Both the position numbers and the translations under genes were made by a program. Positions 1 to 7,063 of a stretch of DNA of 15,675 nucleotides are shown here, in pieces (position 1 is the first letter of the stretch; every line of letters starts with the position of its first letter). Location of the stretch: NCBI GenBank assembly GCA_030620375.1, contig JAUXEW010000040.1:1-15675 (forward strand), given 5' to 3'. The stretch is from Desulfobacteraceae bacterium (GTDB lineage Bacteria; Desulfobacterota; Desulfobacteria; Desulfobacterales; UBA5616). Under the pieces are notes generated by a model. It was not told the origin of the DNA. It ran no database searches and saw nothing but the letters and a program-made list of their open reading frames with translations.

Positions 1-9
1 GAGTATAAG

Positions 10-882
10 CTAGTAATCGAGCTTTGGCTGGATTGGGGTCGTATACGCCTTAATAACATTGCTTAGCCGGACAAATTCCTGAACATCGAGGGATTCCGCC
101 CTGCTGAGCGGATTGATCCCCGCTTTTTCCAATATCGGTAAAATTTCTTTGGGTTCTAAATGAAGTTGGCTTCCCTTTAGAGCGTTTTTCAAGGTTTTTC
201 GTCTTTGTCCGAACGCGGCTTTCAGTACCTCAAATAGAAATATTTCATTATCTGCAGGAAGGTCCGGTTTGGGTTTAAAGTTAATGGACAGCATGACGGA
301 ATCAACTTTTGGTTTTGGGAAGAATTGATCGGCTTTGACTTCCATTATCTTTTTCAATTCTGCACCATACTGCAACATCACGGAGATGCGGCCGTATTTT
401 TTGCTTCCGGGCGGTTCTATGATGCGTAATGCCAGTTCCTTTTGCAGCATAACGATGGCTCGACTAACTTTATCCCTCGAAAATAAAAGTTTAATCAGAA
501 TTTGAGAGGAGATATTATAAGGAAGGTTTCCCGCCACAATCAGTTTGTCCGTTCTGTTTGGAGCCAAATCGTCGATATTCAAATTGAGGATGTCTTGTTC
601 CATGACCTTGACATTGGAAAGCCGGTTTAACAGAATTTCTGTTTTCAAAAGCTCTATCAGCCGGTGGTCTTTTTCAACCGCAAAGACCGTTTTTGCAATC
701 CGGGCCAGAGGGATTGTTAAGGCCCCTAGACCCGCCCCGATTTCTAAAACAACATCTTCCGGTGAAACCTCGGAAAGTTTAACGATCCTTTCTGCTAAAG
801 ACGGGGCAGCTAAAAAATTCTGGCCCAGCAGTTTGTTGGGGCGAAAATTCCAGGCTTTTAGCAGCGTTTTAGGTGATGTCAT
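10..882 (-). CDS. rsmA: 16S rRNA (adenine(1518)-N6/adenine(1519)-N6)-dimethyltransferase RsmA (KsgA)
   Basis: This 290-residue enzyme uses S-adenosylmethionine to dimethylate two adjacent adenines in the 3' terminal hairpin of 16S rRNA during small-subunit assembly in the cytoplasm. The family signatures are all visible: the N-terminal GQNFL (residues 20-24), the AdoMet-binding VLEIGAGLGALT (45-56), an acidic residue ending strand 2 (VEKD, 69-72), and the catalytic NLPYNIS (119-125). FFPKPKVDS (187-195) and the C-terminal FGQRRKTLKNAL (224-235) are also typical of KsgA. The length is slightly above the usual 265-280. The start codon lies one base after the stop of the upstream DUF2062 gene and no clear Shine-Dalgarno precedes it, so translation is probably coupled. 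The gene is complete, with its TAG stop at the very edge of the window. Recognition is by motif and is secure. Confidence 0.97.
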   Translation of the reverse strand: MTSPKTLLKAWNFRPNKLLGQNFLAAPSLAERIVKLSEVSPEDVVLEIGAGLGALTIPLARIAKTVFAVEKDHRLIELLKTEILLNRLSNVKVMEQDILNLNIDDLAPNRTDKLIVAGNLPYNISSQILIKLLFSRDKVSRAIVMLQKELALRIIEPPGSKKYGRISVMLQYGAELKKIMEVKADQFFPKPKVDSVMLSINFKPKPDLPADNEIFLFEVLKAAFGQRRKTLKNALKGSQLHLEPKEILPILEKAGINPLSRAESLDVQEFVRLSNVIKAYTTPIQPKLDY

Positions 883-883
883 A

Positions 884-1492
884 TCAATACTCTATCATTG
901 AGGTCACTCTTTTACCATCGACCGATTTTGTAAGTGTGGGAGATGGGGTTCGTTTAAAACGGGTTTTTTTCAGGTGAATTTTAACAAAGATATTTTTGGT
1001 AATGATATAGGCGGCCAATGCGGGGAGTATGCCGATTATCACACCACCGGCCGTCATTGCTAAGGTGGTATTCATCCCCATTTTCAAGAGTTCCAGTATC
1101 GAATCATATTTTTGGTCAAACGGTAATGGGCTATCTACAATATAGCTCCCGACTTTGTAACTTGCCAGGTAAAAAAAAGGGATGGTTAATGGATTGCACA
1201 ACCAGACACCAATCATGGCGGCAGGTTTGCTGCCACGTAAAATAAATGCCAGCAAAACGGCCAATATGGTATGAAACGGAATGGTGGGGGTAAGGCTGAC
1301 AAATACCCCGATGGCCATTCCCATGCCGACATAATGGGGATCACCCTTTAGTTTTTTAATCCGGCTCAATAATTTGCGGATTCTGGATTTCCGAGAAAAA
1401 TGAGGTTGATCAATGTTGCTTTTAGCCTTAATCGGGACCACACGGATATTGTTATCAAGTCTATTCATTTCGTTTATGCGTTTCACATTCAT
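884..1492 (-). CDS. DUF2062 domain membrane protein
   Basis: This 202-residue protein of unknown function belongs to the DUF2062 family. A basic, soluble N-terminus (1-50) leads into the typical core: GDPHYVGMGMAIGVFVSLTP (50-69), a hydrophobic stretch to about 86, then WLCNPLTIPFFYLASYKVG (97-115). A further membrane segment lies at about 143-165, followed by a basic tail. The family is thought to be an inner-membrane protein; no biochemical role can be read from the sequence. It precedes rsmA with one base between them and is probably its operon partner. The start is uncertain: an AAGGA motif directly abuts the ATG at 1492, leaving no spacing. A GTG two codons downstream would sit six bases from that motif and is a plausible true start. 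Confidence 0.85.
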   Translation of the reverse strand: MNVKRINEMNRLDNNIRVVPIKAKSNIDQPHFSRKSRIRKLLSRIKKLKGDPHYVGMGMAIGVFVSLTPTIPFHTILAVLLAFILRGSKPAAMIGVWLCNPLTIPFFYLASYKVGSYIVDSPLPFDQKYDSILELLKMGMNTTLAMTAGGVIIGILPALAAYIITKNIFVKIHLKKTRFKRTPSPTLTKSVDGKRVTSMIEY

Positions 1493-1565
1493 TCCTTGAC
1501 TTTAAAAGAAAATCTATTTCATTAGCATGAATATTATGGCTTTGCAATGAGGATTAAAAAACATA

Positions 1566-1593
1566 CCAAAGCCACCCGTTACGGGTCTTTTGG
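1566..1593 (-). terminator. Hairpin followed by a T tract on the minus strand (terminator- or attenuator-like)
   Basis: The sequence shows an inner stem ACCCGT/ACGGGT with a one-base loop. After a small internal loop there is an outer stem of CCAAAG against TTTTGG, with one G-U pair. On the minus strand it is followed, after four bases, by six T residues (1561-1556). That is the shape of a Rho-independent terminator, although no minus-strand gene lies upstream for it to end. If transcription of DUF2062-rsmA starts beyond it, it could act as an attenuator. It may also be a relic. Confidence 0.35.
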
Positions 1594-1641
1594 TTTACTG
1601 GCGCGCCTTGAACTTGAAGTTTATTACGTTGTCATCAGAAT

Positions 1642-1658
1642 TTGACTTTTTACGAAAC
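1642..1658 (+). repeat. Solo copy of the repeat end found at the MITE-like element
   Basis: The 17 bases TTGACTTTTTACGAAAC are identical to 12334-12350, which spans most of the right terminal inverted repeat of the element upstream of hisS. After that the two copies diverge. No partner end was found nearby, so this is a lone end or remnant. Confidence 0.6.
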
Positions 1659-1734
1659 GGTTAATGTTCCATCCGTTAAAAGGGGCTATTTTCGTTACGG
1701 CAAAGGAAATAATGGGTGATAATGGGTCTTTAGC

Positions 1735-1763
1735 TTGACATTTTTCACCTTATCAAATAGATT
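1735..1763 (+). promoter_or_regulatory. Sigma70-like promoter for the winged-helix and M16C peptidase genes
   Basis: A perfect TTGACA (-35, 1735-1740) is followed by a 17-base spacer and TAGATT (-10, 1758-1763), which matches the consensus at four of six positions. It lies about 80 bases before the ATG at 1843 and points at that gene. An AT-rich segment with TTATACAT near 1786-1793 could be a second -10. Confidence 0.55.
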
Positions 1764-1842
1764 TTTCCCTTAAAATTTCTTTGGGTTATACATTAATCGG
1801 CCCGTTTGAGATAAAAACTTATCGTTTGAAAAGGAGCATATT

Positions 1843-2244
1843 ATGGCACGGAAAAAGGGTAAACCGGTAAGTTTTGATGCAATGGTTAAATTTTTTTTGC
1901 AGTATTATAATATTCCAACTAAAAAAGATGTTGACAGAATGATGGAGCATATGAATCGTTTAGAGCAGATGATCAAGTCCTTAACCGGTCCCGCATATTT
2001 TCGAACGGTATCCGCCACAAAGGGGCGGAAATCAACTGTGACGGCATCTGATACCGTTTTGGACGTTATAAAAAAGTTTAATCAAGGTGTCGGCATTGCT
2101 CAGATTCAAGCTAAAACCGGTTTTGATGATAAAAAGCTTCGTAATATTATATATCGATTAAACAAAGCCGGTAAAATCAGGCGAAAAAGCCGTGGCGTAT
2201 ATATGGTTAACCACTTAATCGATCGCGGACCAACGGCTGTCTGA
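1843..2244 (+). CDS. Small winged-helix-like protein of unknown function
   Basis: This 133-residue basic protein does not match a family I can name with certainty. Two parts can be seen. The N-terminal part (1-50) has a Lys-rich start and an amphipathic helix, roughly 28-48 (DVDRMMEHMNRLEQMIKSL), likely to self-associate as a coiled coil. A linker (55-68) leads to a C-terminal region (69-123) whose helix-turn-helix-wing layout (VLDVIKKF, IAQIQAKTGFDDKKLRNIIYRLNKAGKI, then a basic hairpin ending GVYMV) resembles a winged helix-turn-helix. DNA binding is therefore inferred. The start is supported by AAGGAG at 1831-1836 with six bases of spacing. The gene ends 45 bases before the M16C peptidase start and is probably co-transcribed with it. 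It may be a local regulator, but nothing in the sequence shows its target. Confidence 0.8.
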   Translation: MARKKGKPVSFDAMVKFFLQYYNIPTKKDVDRMMEHMNRLEQMIKSLTGPAYFRTVSATKGRKSTVTASDTVLDVIKKFNQGVGIAQIQAKTGFDDKKLRNIIYRLNKAGKIRRKSRGVYMVNHLIDRGPTAV

Positions 2245-2279
2245 CACGGTGTGTTAACATCGTTTTTTTGCCAGCTGAC

Positions 2280-2284
2280 AGGAG
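2280..2284 (+). promoter_or_regulatory. Ribosome binding site that fixes the peptidase start
   Basis: AGGAG sits five bases before the ATG at 2290. This favours that ATG over the in-frame GTG at 2251, which has no such site and would add 13 residues upstream of the conserved N-terminus. Confidence 0.7.
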
Positions 2285-2289
2285 TACAC

Positions 2290-5271
2290 ATGAACCCAAT
2301 CCCAGACCCTAATCATCCTCATCTTAAAGAAGGGATAACCATCAATGAATATCTGATTCAACGGATGGTTCACCTCAAAGAAATCAATGCTTTTCTTTAT
2401 TCGCTTGAGCATATCCCAACCCATGCAAAGCATATCCATATCAGTAACCAGGACACTGAAAACACCTTTTCCGTGGGGTTTAAAACCGTGCCCCGGGATT
2501 CTACAGGTGTTGCCCATATTTTGGAACATACCGTATTATGCGGCTCAAAAAAGTTTTCCATCCGTGATCCATTTTTTTCCATGCTGAAAAGAAGCTTGAA
2601 TACGTTTATGAATGCGTTTACGGCCTCGGACTGGACCATGTATCCGTTTTCGACCCAGAATGAAAAAGATTATTATAACTTGATGGACGTTTATCTGGAT
2701 TCCGCTTTTTTCCCGATTATAGACGAACTCAGTTTTAAGCAAGAGGGGCACCGGTTGGAAATTGAATATAATGACCGGGATAAAAAGGCTATTTCTCTGG
2801 TGTATAAAGGGGTCGTTTATAATGAAATGAAAGGCGCCATGTCATCACCGCAGCAGGTGATGGTAAGGTCTTTAATGGAGGCGTTGTATCCATCAACAAC
2901 ATACCGGCATAACTCGGGCGGGGATCCGGCGGCTATTCCTCATTTGACACATGATCAGTTAAAAGCTTTCCACAAACGTCATTATCATCCAAGCAACGCC
3001 TTTTTTTATACTTATGGCAATCTGCCTTTACAGAAGCATCTTCAGTATATTCATGATAACGTATTGAAATATTTTAGACGAATTGATCCTAAAACGGATG
3101 TTCCGTCTCAGCCCCGGTGGAAGCAGCCCAAAAACGTGACATATACTTACCCTTTGGGTAAAAACGAAGCCTCCTCAAAAAAGTGCCAAGTCTGTTTGGC
3201 ATGGCTCACCGCTGATATTAAAGACACTTTTGAAGTGTTAAGCCTTACTCTGCTTGAACGGATTCTTTTGGGCAATGCCGCTTCTCCCCTAAGAAAAGCA
3301 TTGATCGATTCGGAAATCGGAACCGCGTTAAGCGATGGAACAGGGTATGATCGGGACAATAGAGATACTCTTTTTTCTTGTGGGTTAAAGGATGTGGTAC
3401 CATCATCTGCAAAAGAAATCGAGACGATCATTTTTAAAGTTTTAGAGGAGCTGTATGCCGGCGGCATCGAAAAAAAATTGATCGATTCCGCCATCCATCA
3501 GATCGAATTTCACCGGAAAGAAATAACCAATGCCCCTTATCCATACGGTATTCAATTACTTCTGGTCTCTTCAGGCAGTTGGTTTCATGGAACAGATCCG
3601 GCAAGGGTGCTTCAGATTGACGACGATCTTGAAAAAATTCGACAACATCTTTCCAGAGGCCCTTTTTTTGAAGAAATGATTAAACGGTATTTCCTGGACA
3701 ATCCACACCGCGTTTTATTAACACTGGTTCCGGATCAGTCAATGGAGCAAAAAGAAGCCGAACGGGTTTCATCAGAACTGGAACGGATTAAAGCCGATTT
3801 AATGCCGGCGGATCTGGAAAAAATAAAAAAGGAACAGGATGCCCTAAAGCAGCTACAAGACGCGAACGAAAGCCTCTCGTGCCTGCCGACGCTGGAGCTT
3901 GATGATATTCCTCCTCAAGTTAAACGTATTGAAGAAAAACATATGCCGGCAGCGAATTCCGTTGTGGGCTACTGCCGACCGACATCCGGAATTTTTTATT
4001 TTTCATCGGCATTTGGAATCGGGGACGTAGATAAAGAACATCTTGCCCTGATCCCGATTTTCAGTTACGTTTTTTCAAAAATCGGAACATCCAAGCACAA
4101 CTATGTTCAAATGGCTCAATGGATTGATGCCTATACCGGAGGTGTGGGAATGTCGTCTCATGCCCGTACCGGTTATCAAGATGAGAATGTCTGCGTTCCC
4201 TTTGTCTCGGTGAATGGTAAATCCTTAAATCGAAACCAGGATAAGCTTTTTGAAATAGTTGAAGCGTTAATCGTCCATTTCAATGTTTCGGACTTGAATC
4301 GGTTAAGGACCTTGCTTTTTCAATACCGGGCGGCCTTAGAATCTAAGGTGGTTAGCTTTGGCCATCGATTGGCCATGTCTCTGGCCTCTCGAACCTTTTC
4401 AAAGACCCGTATCCTTGAAGAAATGTGGCATGGGGTTCATCAGCTCACCACCATAAAACAAATCACCGATAACCTTACGGATCAAACCCTTCAATCGATT
4501 TCTGAAAAATTAGGGCTGATCGGGAAAACCATTTTTTCGCAAGACAACCTGAAGATCGCCCTGATCGGTGAGGATAGAGCGCTGGAAAAGGCCGCCTTGC
4601 CGGCAGGTTCAATTCAATCCGGTTTGCCGGCAGGGCAGGTCGATGGTTATGTTCTTCATGATTTAGATGCGGATGAGGCAATTCCATATGAAGGATGGAG
4701 CACTTCTTCTGCCGTATCCTTTGTGGCCGGCACGTTTAAAACCGTTCGTATGAGCCATGAAGACGGACCGGCCCTTTTTGTCATCAGCAAATTATTACGA
4801 TCCATGTACCTGCACCGGGAAATAAGGGAAAAGGGCGGTGCTTATGGCGGTTTTTCCATTTACAATCCCGAGGATGGGATTTTCAGTCTGGGCTCTTACC
4901 GGGACCCTCATATCGTATCAACCCTCAGGGTATATGACGGGGTTGAGAATTTCATGTCGTCCGGGGCATACGACGGTGAAGATGTAAAGGAAGCGATTTT
5001 ACAGGCATGCTCTGAAATCGACAAGCCCGATTCACCGGGATCAGAGGGCCAAAAAGCATTTTACAGGAAGATCATCGGGCTGTCGGATGACGGTCGTCAA
5101 CGATTCAAAGAAGGTGTCCTTGCCGTTACGCGGAATCAGGTCATTGCCGTTGCCGGAAGATACTTTGATTTGGAACAAAACAAAAGGGCGGTGGCCGTGA
5201 TTTCCGGAGAAGTGCAATTAAAGCAGGCCAATGACAGGCTTGATACGCCGTTGAAGCTTTACAGGATTTAG
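2290..5271 (+). CDS. M16C family zinc metallopeptidase, presequence-protease (PreP) type
   Basis: This 993-residue peptidase belongs to the pitrilysin family M16C. The eukaryotic members (PreP, falcilysin) degrade short unstructured peptides inside a closed chamber. The inverted zinc motif HILEH gives zinc ligands His76 and His80 and catalytic Glu79. The third ligand is Glu179 in VVYNEMKG, at the spacing expected for the family. The central part (about 450-700) corresponds to the M16C-associated region, with a charged helical linker near 480-540. The C-terminal half contains REKGGAYGG, with Arg846 and Tyr852 matching the residues that complete the active site in PreP. Thus both halves of the clamp are intact. 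No signal peptide or membrane segment is present, so a cytoplasmic peptide-scavenging role is inferred. The gene converges on the DUF2520 gene with only 13 bases between them and no evident terminator. Confidence 0.95.
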   Translation: MNPIPDPNHPHLKEGITINEYLIQRMVHLKEINAFLYSLEHIPTHAKHIHISNQDTENTFSVGFKTVPRDSTGVAHILEHTVLCGSKKFSIRDPFFSMLKRSLNTFMNAFTASDWTMYPFSTQNEKDYYNLMDVYLDSAFFPIIDELSFKQEGHRLEIEYNDRDKKAISLVYKGVVYNEMKGAMSSPQQVMVRSLMEALYPSTTYRHNSGGDPAAIPHLTHDQLKAFHKRHYHPSNAFFYTYGNLPLQKHLQYIHDNVLKYFRRIDPKTDVPSQPRWKQPKNVTYTYPLGKNEASSKKCQVCLAWLTADIKDTFEVLSLTLLERILLGNAASPLRKALIDSEIGTALSDGTGYDRDNRDTLFSCGLKDVVPSSAKEIETIIFKVLEELYAGGIEKKLIDSAIHQIEFHRKEITNAPYPYGIQLLLVSSGSWFHGTDPARVLQIDDDLEKIRQHLSRGPFFEEMIKRYFLDNPHRVLLTLVPDQSMEQKEAERVSSELERIKADLMPADLEKIKKEQDALKQLQDANESLSCLPTLELDDIPPQVKRIEEKHMPAANSVVGYCRPTSGIFYFSSAFGIGDVDKEHLALIPIFSYVFSKIGTSKHNYVQMAQWIDAYTGGVGMSSHARTGYQDENVCVPFVSVNGKSLNRNQDKLFEIVEALIVHFNVSDLNRLRTLLFQYRAALESKVVSFGHRLAMSLASRTFSKTRILEEMWHGVHQLTTIKQITDNLTDQTLQSISEKLGLIGKTIFSQDNLKIALIGEDRALEKAALPAGSIQSGLPAGQVDGYVLHDLDADEAIPYEGWSTSSAVSFVAGTFKTVRMSHEDGPALFVISKLLRSMYLHREIREKGGAYGGFSIYNPEDGIFSLGSYRDPHIVSTLRVYDGVENFMSSGAYDGEDVKEAILQACSEIDKPDSPGSEGQKAFYRKIIGLSDDGRQRFKEGVLAVTRNQVIAVAGRYFDLEQNKRAVAVISGEVQLKQANDRLDTPLKLYRI

Positions 5272-5284
5272 CGGGATTTTCAGC

Positions 5285-6166
5285 TTAAACAGTGATTTTT
5301 AAGATTTTTCTCAGTTCTTGAACCGCGAATTCCGTGAGGGTTCCCTTTGCCGCAGCAATATCAACGGTATAAAATCCGAGTGTTTTATAAAGGGGAAGAA
5401 GTCCCGGCGTTTGTGATATGATGGCTGTCATATGCCTTTGAACGGTTTCCGTATCACCCCTGGCAATCGGGCCGGTTAGTGCTTCCGGGATGCCGACTTT
5501 TTCAATATTGGATATCGTCCCGTCAATGAGCGGTTTTAGTACTTTAAATGCCTGATCTGAAGATATGCCGGCTTTTTCAATGAGTTTAAACGCAAGGTCA
5601 AACAGCGTCACCAGGTAATTGCAGGCTGTCACGGCAGCAGCATGATACAGGGTTTTGGCTTCTGTCGGAATGGTCAAACAGGTCGCGCCGAGATCCACAG
5701 CCATTTTTTCGGCAATCGTTACGGCATTATCTGTCCCTTCCACAGAGACAGTGATCCCTTGAAACGGATTGCCCTCGATATCTTTTGACGCAAAACTTTG
5801 AAGCGGATGCATGGAGCCGATAAAAGCACCGGATTTTTCAGCAGATGATAAGATGGTCGACGGGTGAGCGCCACTACAATGCAATACGACAGCCCCATTT
5901 TTAAATCCGTCGTTTTCAGCCAACGTTTTGCAGGCATCACCGATGATACCGTCAGGTGTAGTGATGAAGACCACGTCCGCTGATCTTGTGATGTCCCGCG
6001 GCACCTCGCTGTATTTATTAGTTCCGATGATCTCAGCCGTATGTTTGGCGGATGAAAGGCTTTTGCTGGTGAGACCGGCCAATGGATACCCCGCGTTTAA
6101 CAGGTGTTTTCCCAAGGCGGTTCCCAGTCTCCCGCATCCCACAACGGCAAAACTAGGCTTTTTCAT
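5285..6166 (-). CDS. Rossmann-like and DUF2520 domain oxidoreductase
   Basis: This 293-residue predicted NAD(P)-dependent dehydrogenase has a nucleotide-binding N-terminus, FAVVGCGRLGTALG (6-19), with the GxGxxG signature at 10-15. The second strand ends in VVFITTPDG (65-73), as in beta-hydroxyacid dehydrogenases. The C-terminal helical DUF2520 part contains SMHPLQSF (118-125) and KTLYHAAAVTACNYLV (171-186), which places conserved Lys, His and Asn where related dehydrogenases have catalytic residues. A good GGAGG lies six bases before the ATG. It follows panB by 52 bases and is last in the five-gene minus-strand run. Because PanB makes ketopantoate, the next reaction, NADPH-dependent reduction to pantoate, is an attractive role. 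That is inference from context and fold; the substrate cannot be read from the sequence. Confidence 0.88.
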   Translation of the reverse strand: MKKPSFAVVGCGRLGTALGKHLLNAGYPLAGLTSKSLSSAKHTAEIIGTNKYSEVPRDITRSADVVFITTPDGIIGDACKTLAENDGFKNGAVVLHCSGAHPSTILSSAEKSGAFIGSMHPLQSFASKDIEGNPFQGITVSVEGTDNAVTIAEKMAVDLGATCLTIPTEAKTLYHAAAVTACNYLVTLFDLAFKLIEKAGISSDQAFKVLKPLIDGTISNIEKVGIPEALTGPIARGDTETVQRHMTAIISQTPGLLPLYKTLGFYTVDIAAAKGTLTEFAVQELRKILKITV

Positions 6167-6218
6167 GACCTGCCTCCATAAATTATCCGAAACCTACCAT
6201 TTCTGGATGGACACTAGG

Positions 6219-7007
6219 TTAGTAACAATGCTCCTCGGCCGGAAATTTTCCGGTTTGTACCTCATCGACATATTCGGAAATACCGGCTTTTGCAGCGTCA
6301 ATCAATCGGGCGTACTGCTTTACAAATTTGGGAAGGTGGCGGTCGTTTAATCCCAGTAAATCATGCAATACCAAGATCTGTCCATCGCAATCGGGTCCTG
6401 CGCCGATTCCGATGGTCGGTATGGAAAGCGCCTTTGTGATTTTTTGGGCGATGACGGAAGGAATTCCTTCCAGCACTACGGAAAATGCACCGGCAGCTTC
6501 CACTTCAAGGGCATCCGTCATTAAACGATCTTCATCGCGCTGGACCTTGTACCCTCCCATTTGGTGAACCGATTGCGGTGTTAAGCCGATATGTGCCTGG
6601 ACAGGTATGCCCACGCTTGAAATAGCCTTAATCGTTTCGATGACAGCGGTGCCCCCTTCCAGTTTAATTGCAGCGGCAGCGGCTTCTTTTAAAAACCGTC
6701 CGGCATTTTTTATGGCGTTCTTGATGCTGACCTGGTAGGACATAAACGGCATGTCCCCCACAACCAGGGCCGACCCTGCGGCACGTGTTACCATTCGGGT
6801 ATGATAGATCATCTGGTCCATGGTTACCGGTAAGGTATTGGCTTCTCCTTGTACCACATTTCCTACAGAATCACCGACCAAAATCAAATGAACGCCGCAT
6901 TCGTCCACTATCTTGGCAAACGGATAGTCATAGGCCGTTAAAGCAACTATTTTTTCGCCCTTTTGTTTCATACTAATTAGCTTGGTGATGGTAATCTGAG
7001 ATGCCAT
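6219..7007 (-). CDS. panB: 3-methyl-2-oxobutanoate hydroxymethyltransferase (ketopantoate hydroxymethyltransferase)
   Basis: This 262-residue enzyme transfers a hydroxymethyl group from 5,10-methylenetetrahydrofolate to 2-oxoisovalerate, giving ketopantoate, the first committed step of pantothenate and coenzyme A synthesis. The length is normal. Family motifs are clear: TAYDYPFAK (24-32), the metal ligands Asp46 in LVGDSVG and Asp85 in VGDMPF, IKLEGG (114-119), and HIGLTPQ (139-145). The catalytic Glu180 is in VVLEGIP, and IGIGAGPDCDGQILV (199-213) follows. Translation starts at an ATG with a near-perfect AGGAGGTGA. It begins 56 bases after the stop of amrS and is followed by the DUF2520 oxidoreductase. 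panC and panD are not in the window, so the rest of the pathway must be elsewhere. Confidence 0.97.
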   Translation of the reverse strand: MASQITITKLISMKQKGEKIVALTAYDYPFAKIVDECGVHLILVGDSVGNVVQGEANTLPVTMDQMIYHTRMVTRAAGSALVVGDMPFMSYQVSIKNAIKNAGRFLKEAAAAAIKLEGGTAVIETIKAISSVGIPVQAHIGLTPQSVHQMGGYKVQRDEDRLMTDALEVEAAGAFSVVLEGIPSVIAQKITKALSIPTIGIGAGPDCDGQILVLHDLLGLNDRHLPKFVKQYARLIDAAKAGISEYVDEVQTGKFPAEEHCY

Positions 7008-7010
7008 TAT

Positions 7011-7019
7011 TCACCTCCT
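7011..7019 (-). promoter_or_regulatory. Strong ribosome binding site of panB
   Basis: Read on the minus strand this is AGGAGGTGA, complementary to the 16S rRNA tail over nine bases. It is much stronger than the sites in front of the three upstream genes, which suggests panB is translated independently and more heavily than the Amr genes. Confidence 0.7.
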
Positions 7020-7063
7020 GTGAAATGATGATGCAAATTAAAGGATACCCCTTTCCCCTCGTA

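Larger units (their letters stand above)
1493..1842. other. Divergent gene-free region between DUF2062 and the winged-helix gene
   Basis: This 350-base stretch holds no credible ORF. It contains a hairpin near 1566-1593, a 17-base repeat-end copy at 1642-1658, a short tandem repetition of GATAATGGGT-like sequence near 1708-1728, and a good plus-strand promoter at 1735-1763. I could not find a convincing minus-strand promoter for DUF2062-rsmA. A CATAAT at 1538-1533 is a possible -10 without a matching -35. Confidence 0.6.

Noticed and set aside
545..901. Open frames opposite rsmA and other genes (for example the plus strand at 545-901, the minus strand at 13245-13688)
   Set aside because: Their translations show no domain logic, and they lie fully across genes with strong family motifs.
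2251..2289. GTG start 13 codons earlier for the M16C peptidase
   Set aside because: There is no ribosome binding site, and the extra residues are unlike the family. The ATG at 2290 has AGGAG at ideal spacing.
4597..4634. Direct repeat TTGCCGGCAGG at 4597 and 4624 in the peptidase gene
   Set aside because: It is in frame, encodes two LPAG segments in a surface-like linker, and lies inside an intact gene. It looks like a small local duplication with no sign of mobility.
5272..5284. Bidirectional terminator between the converging peptidase and DUF2520 genes
   Set aside because: There are only 13 bases and no stem with a T tract.
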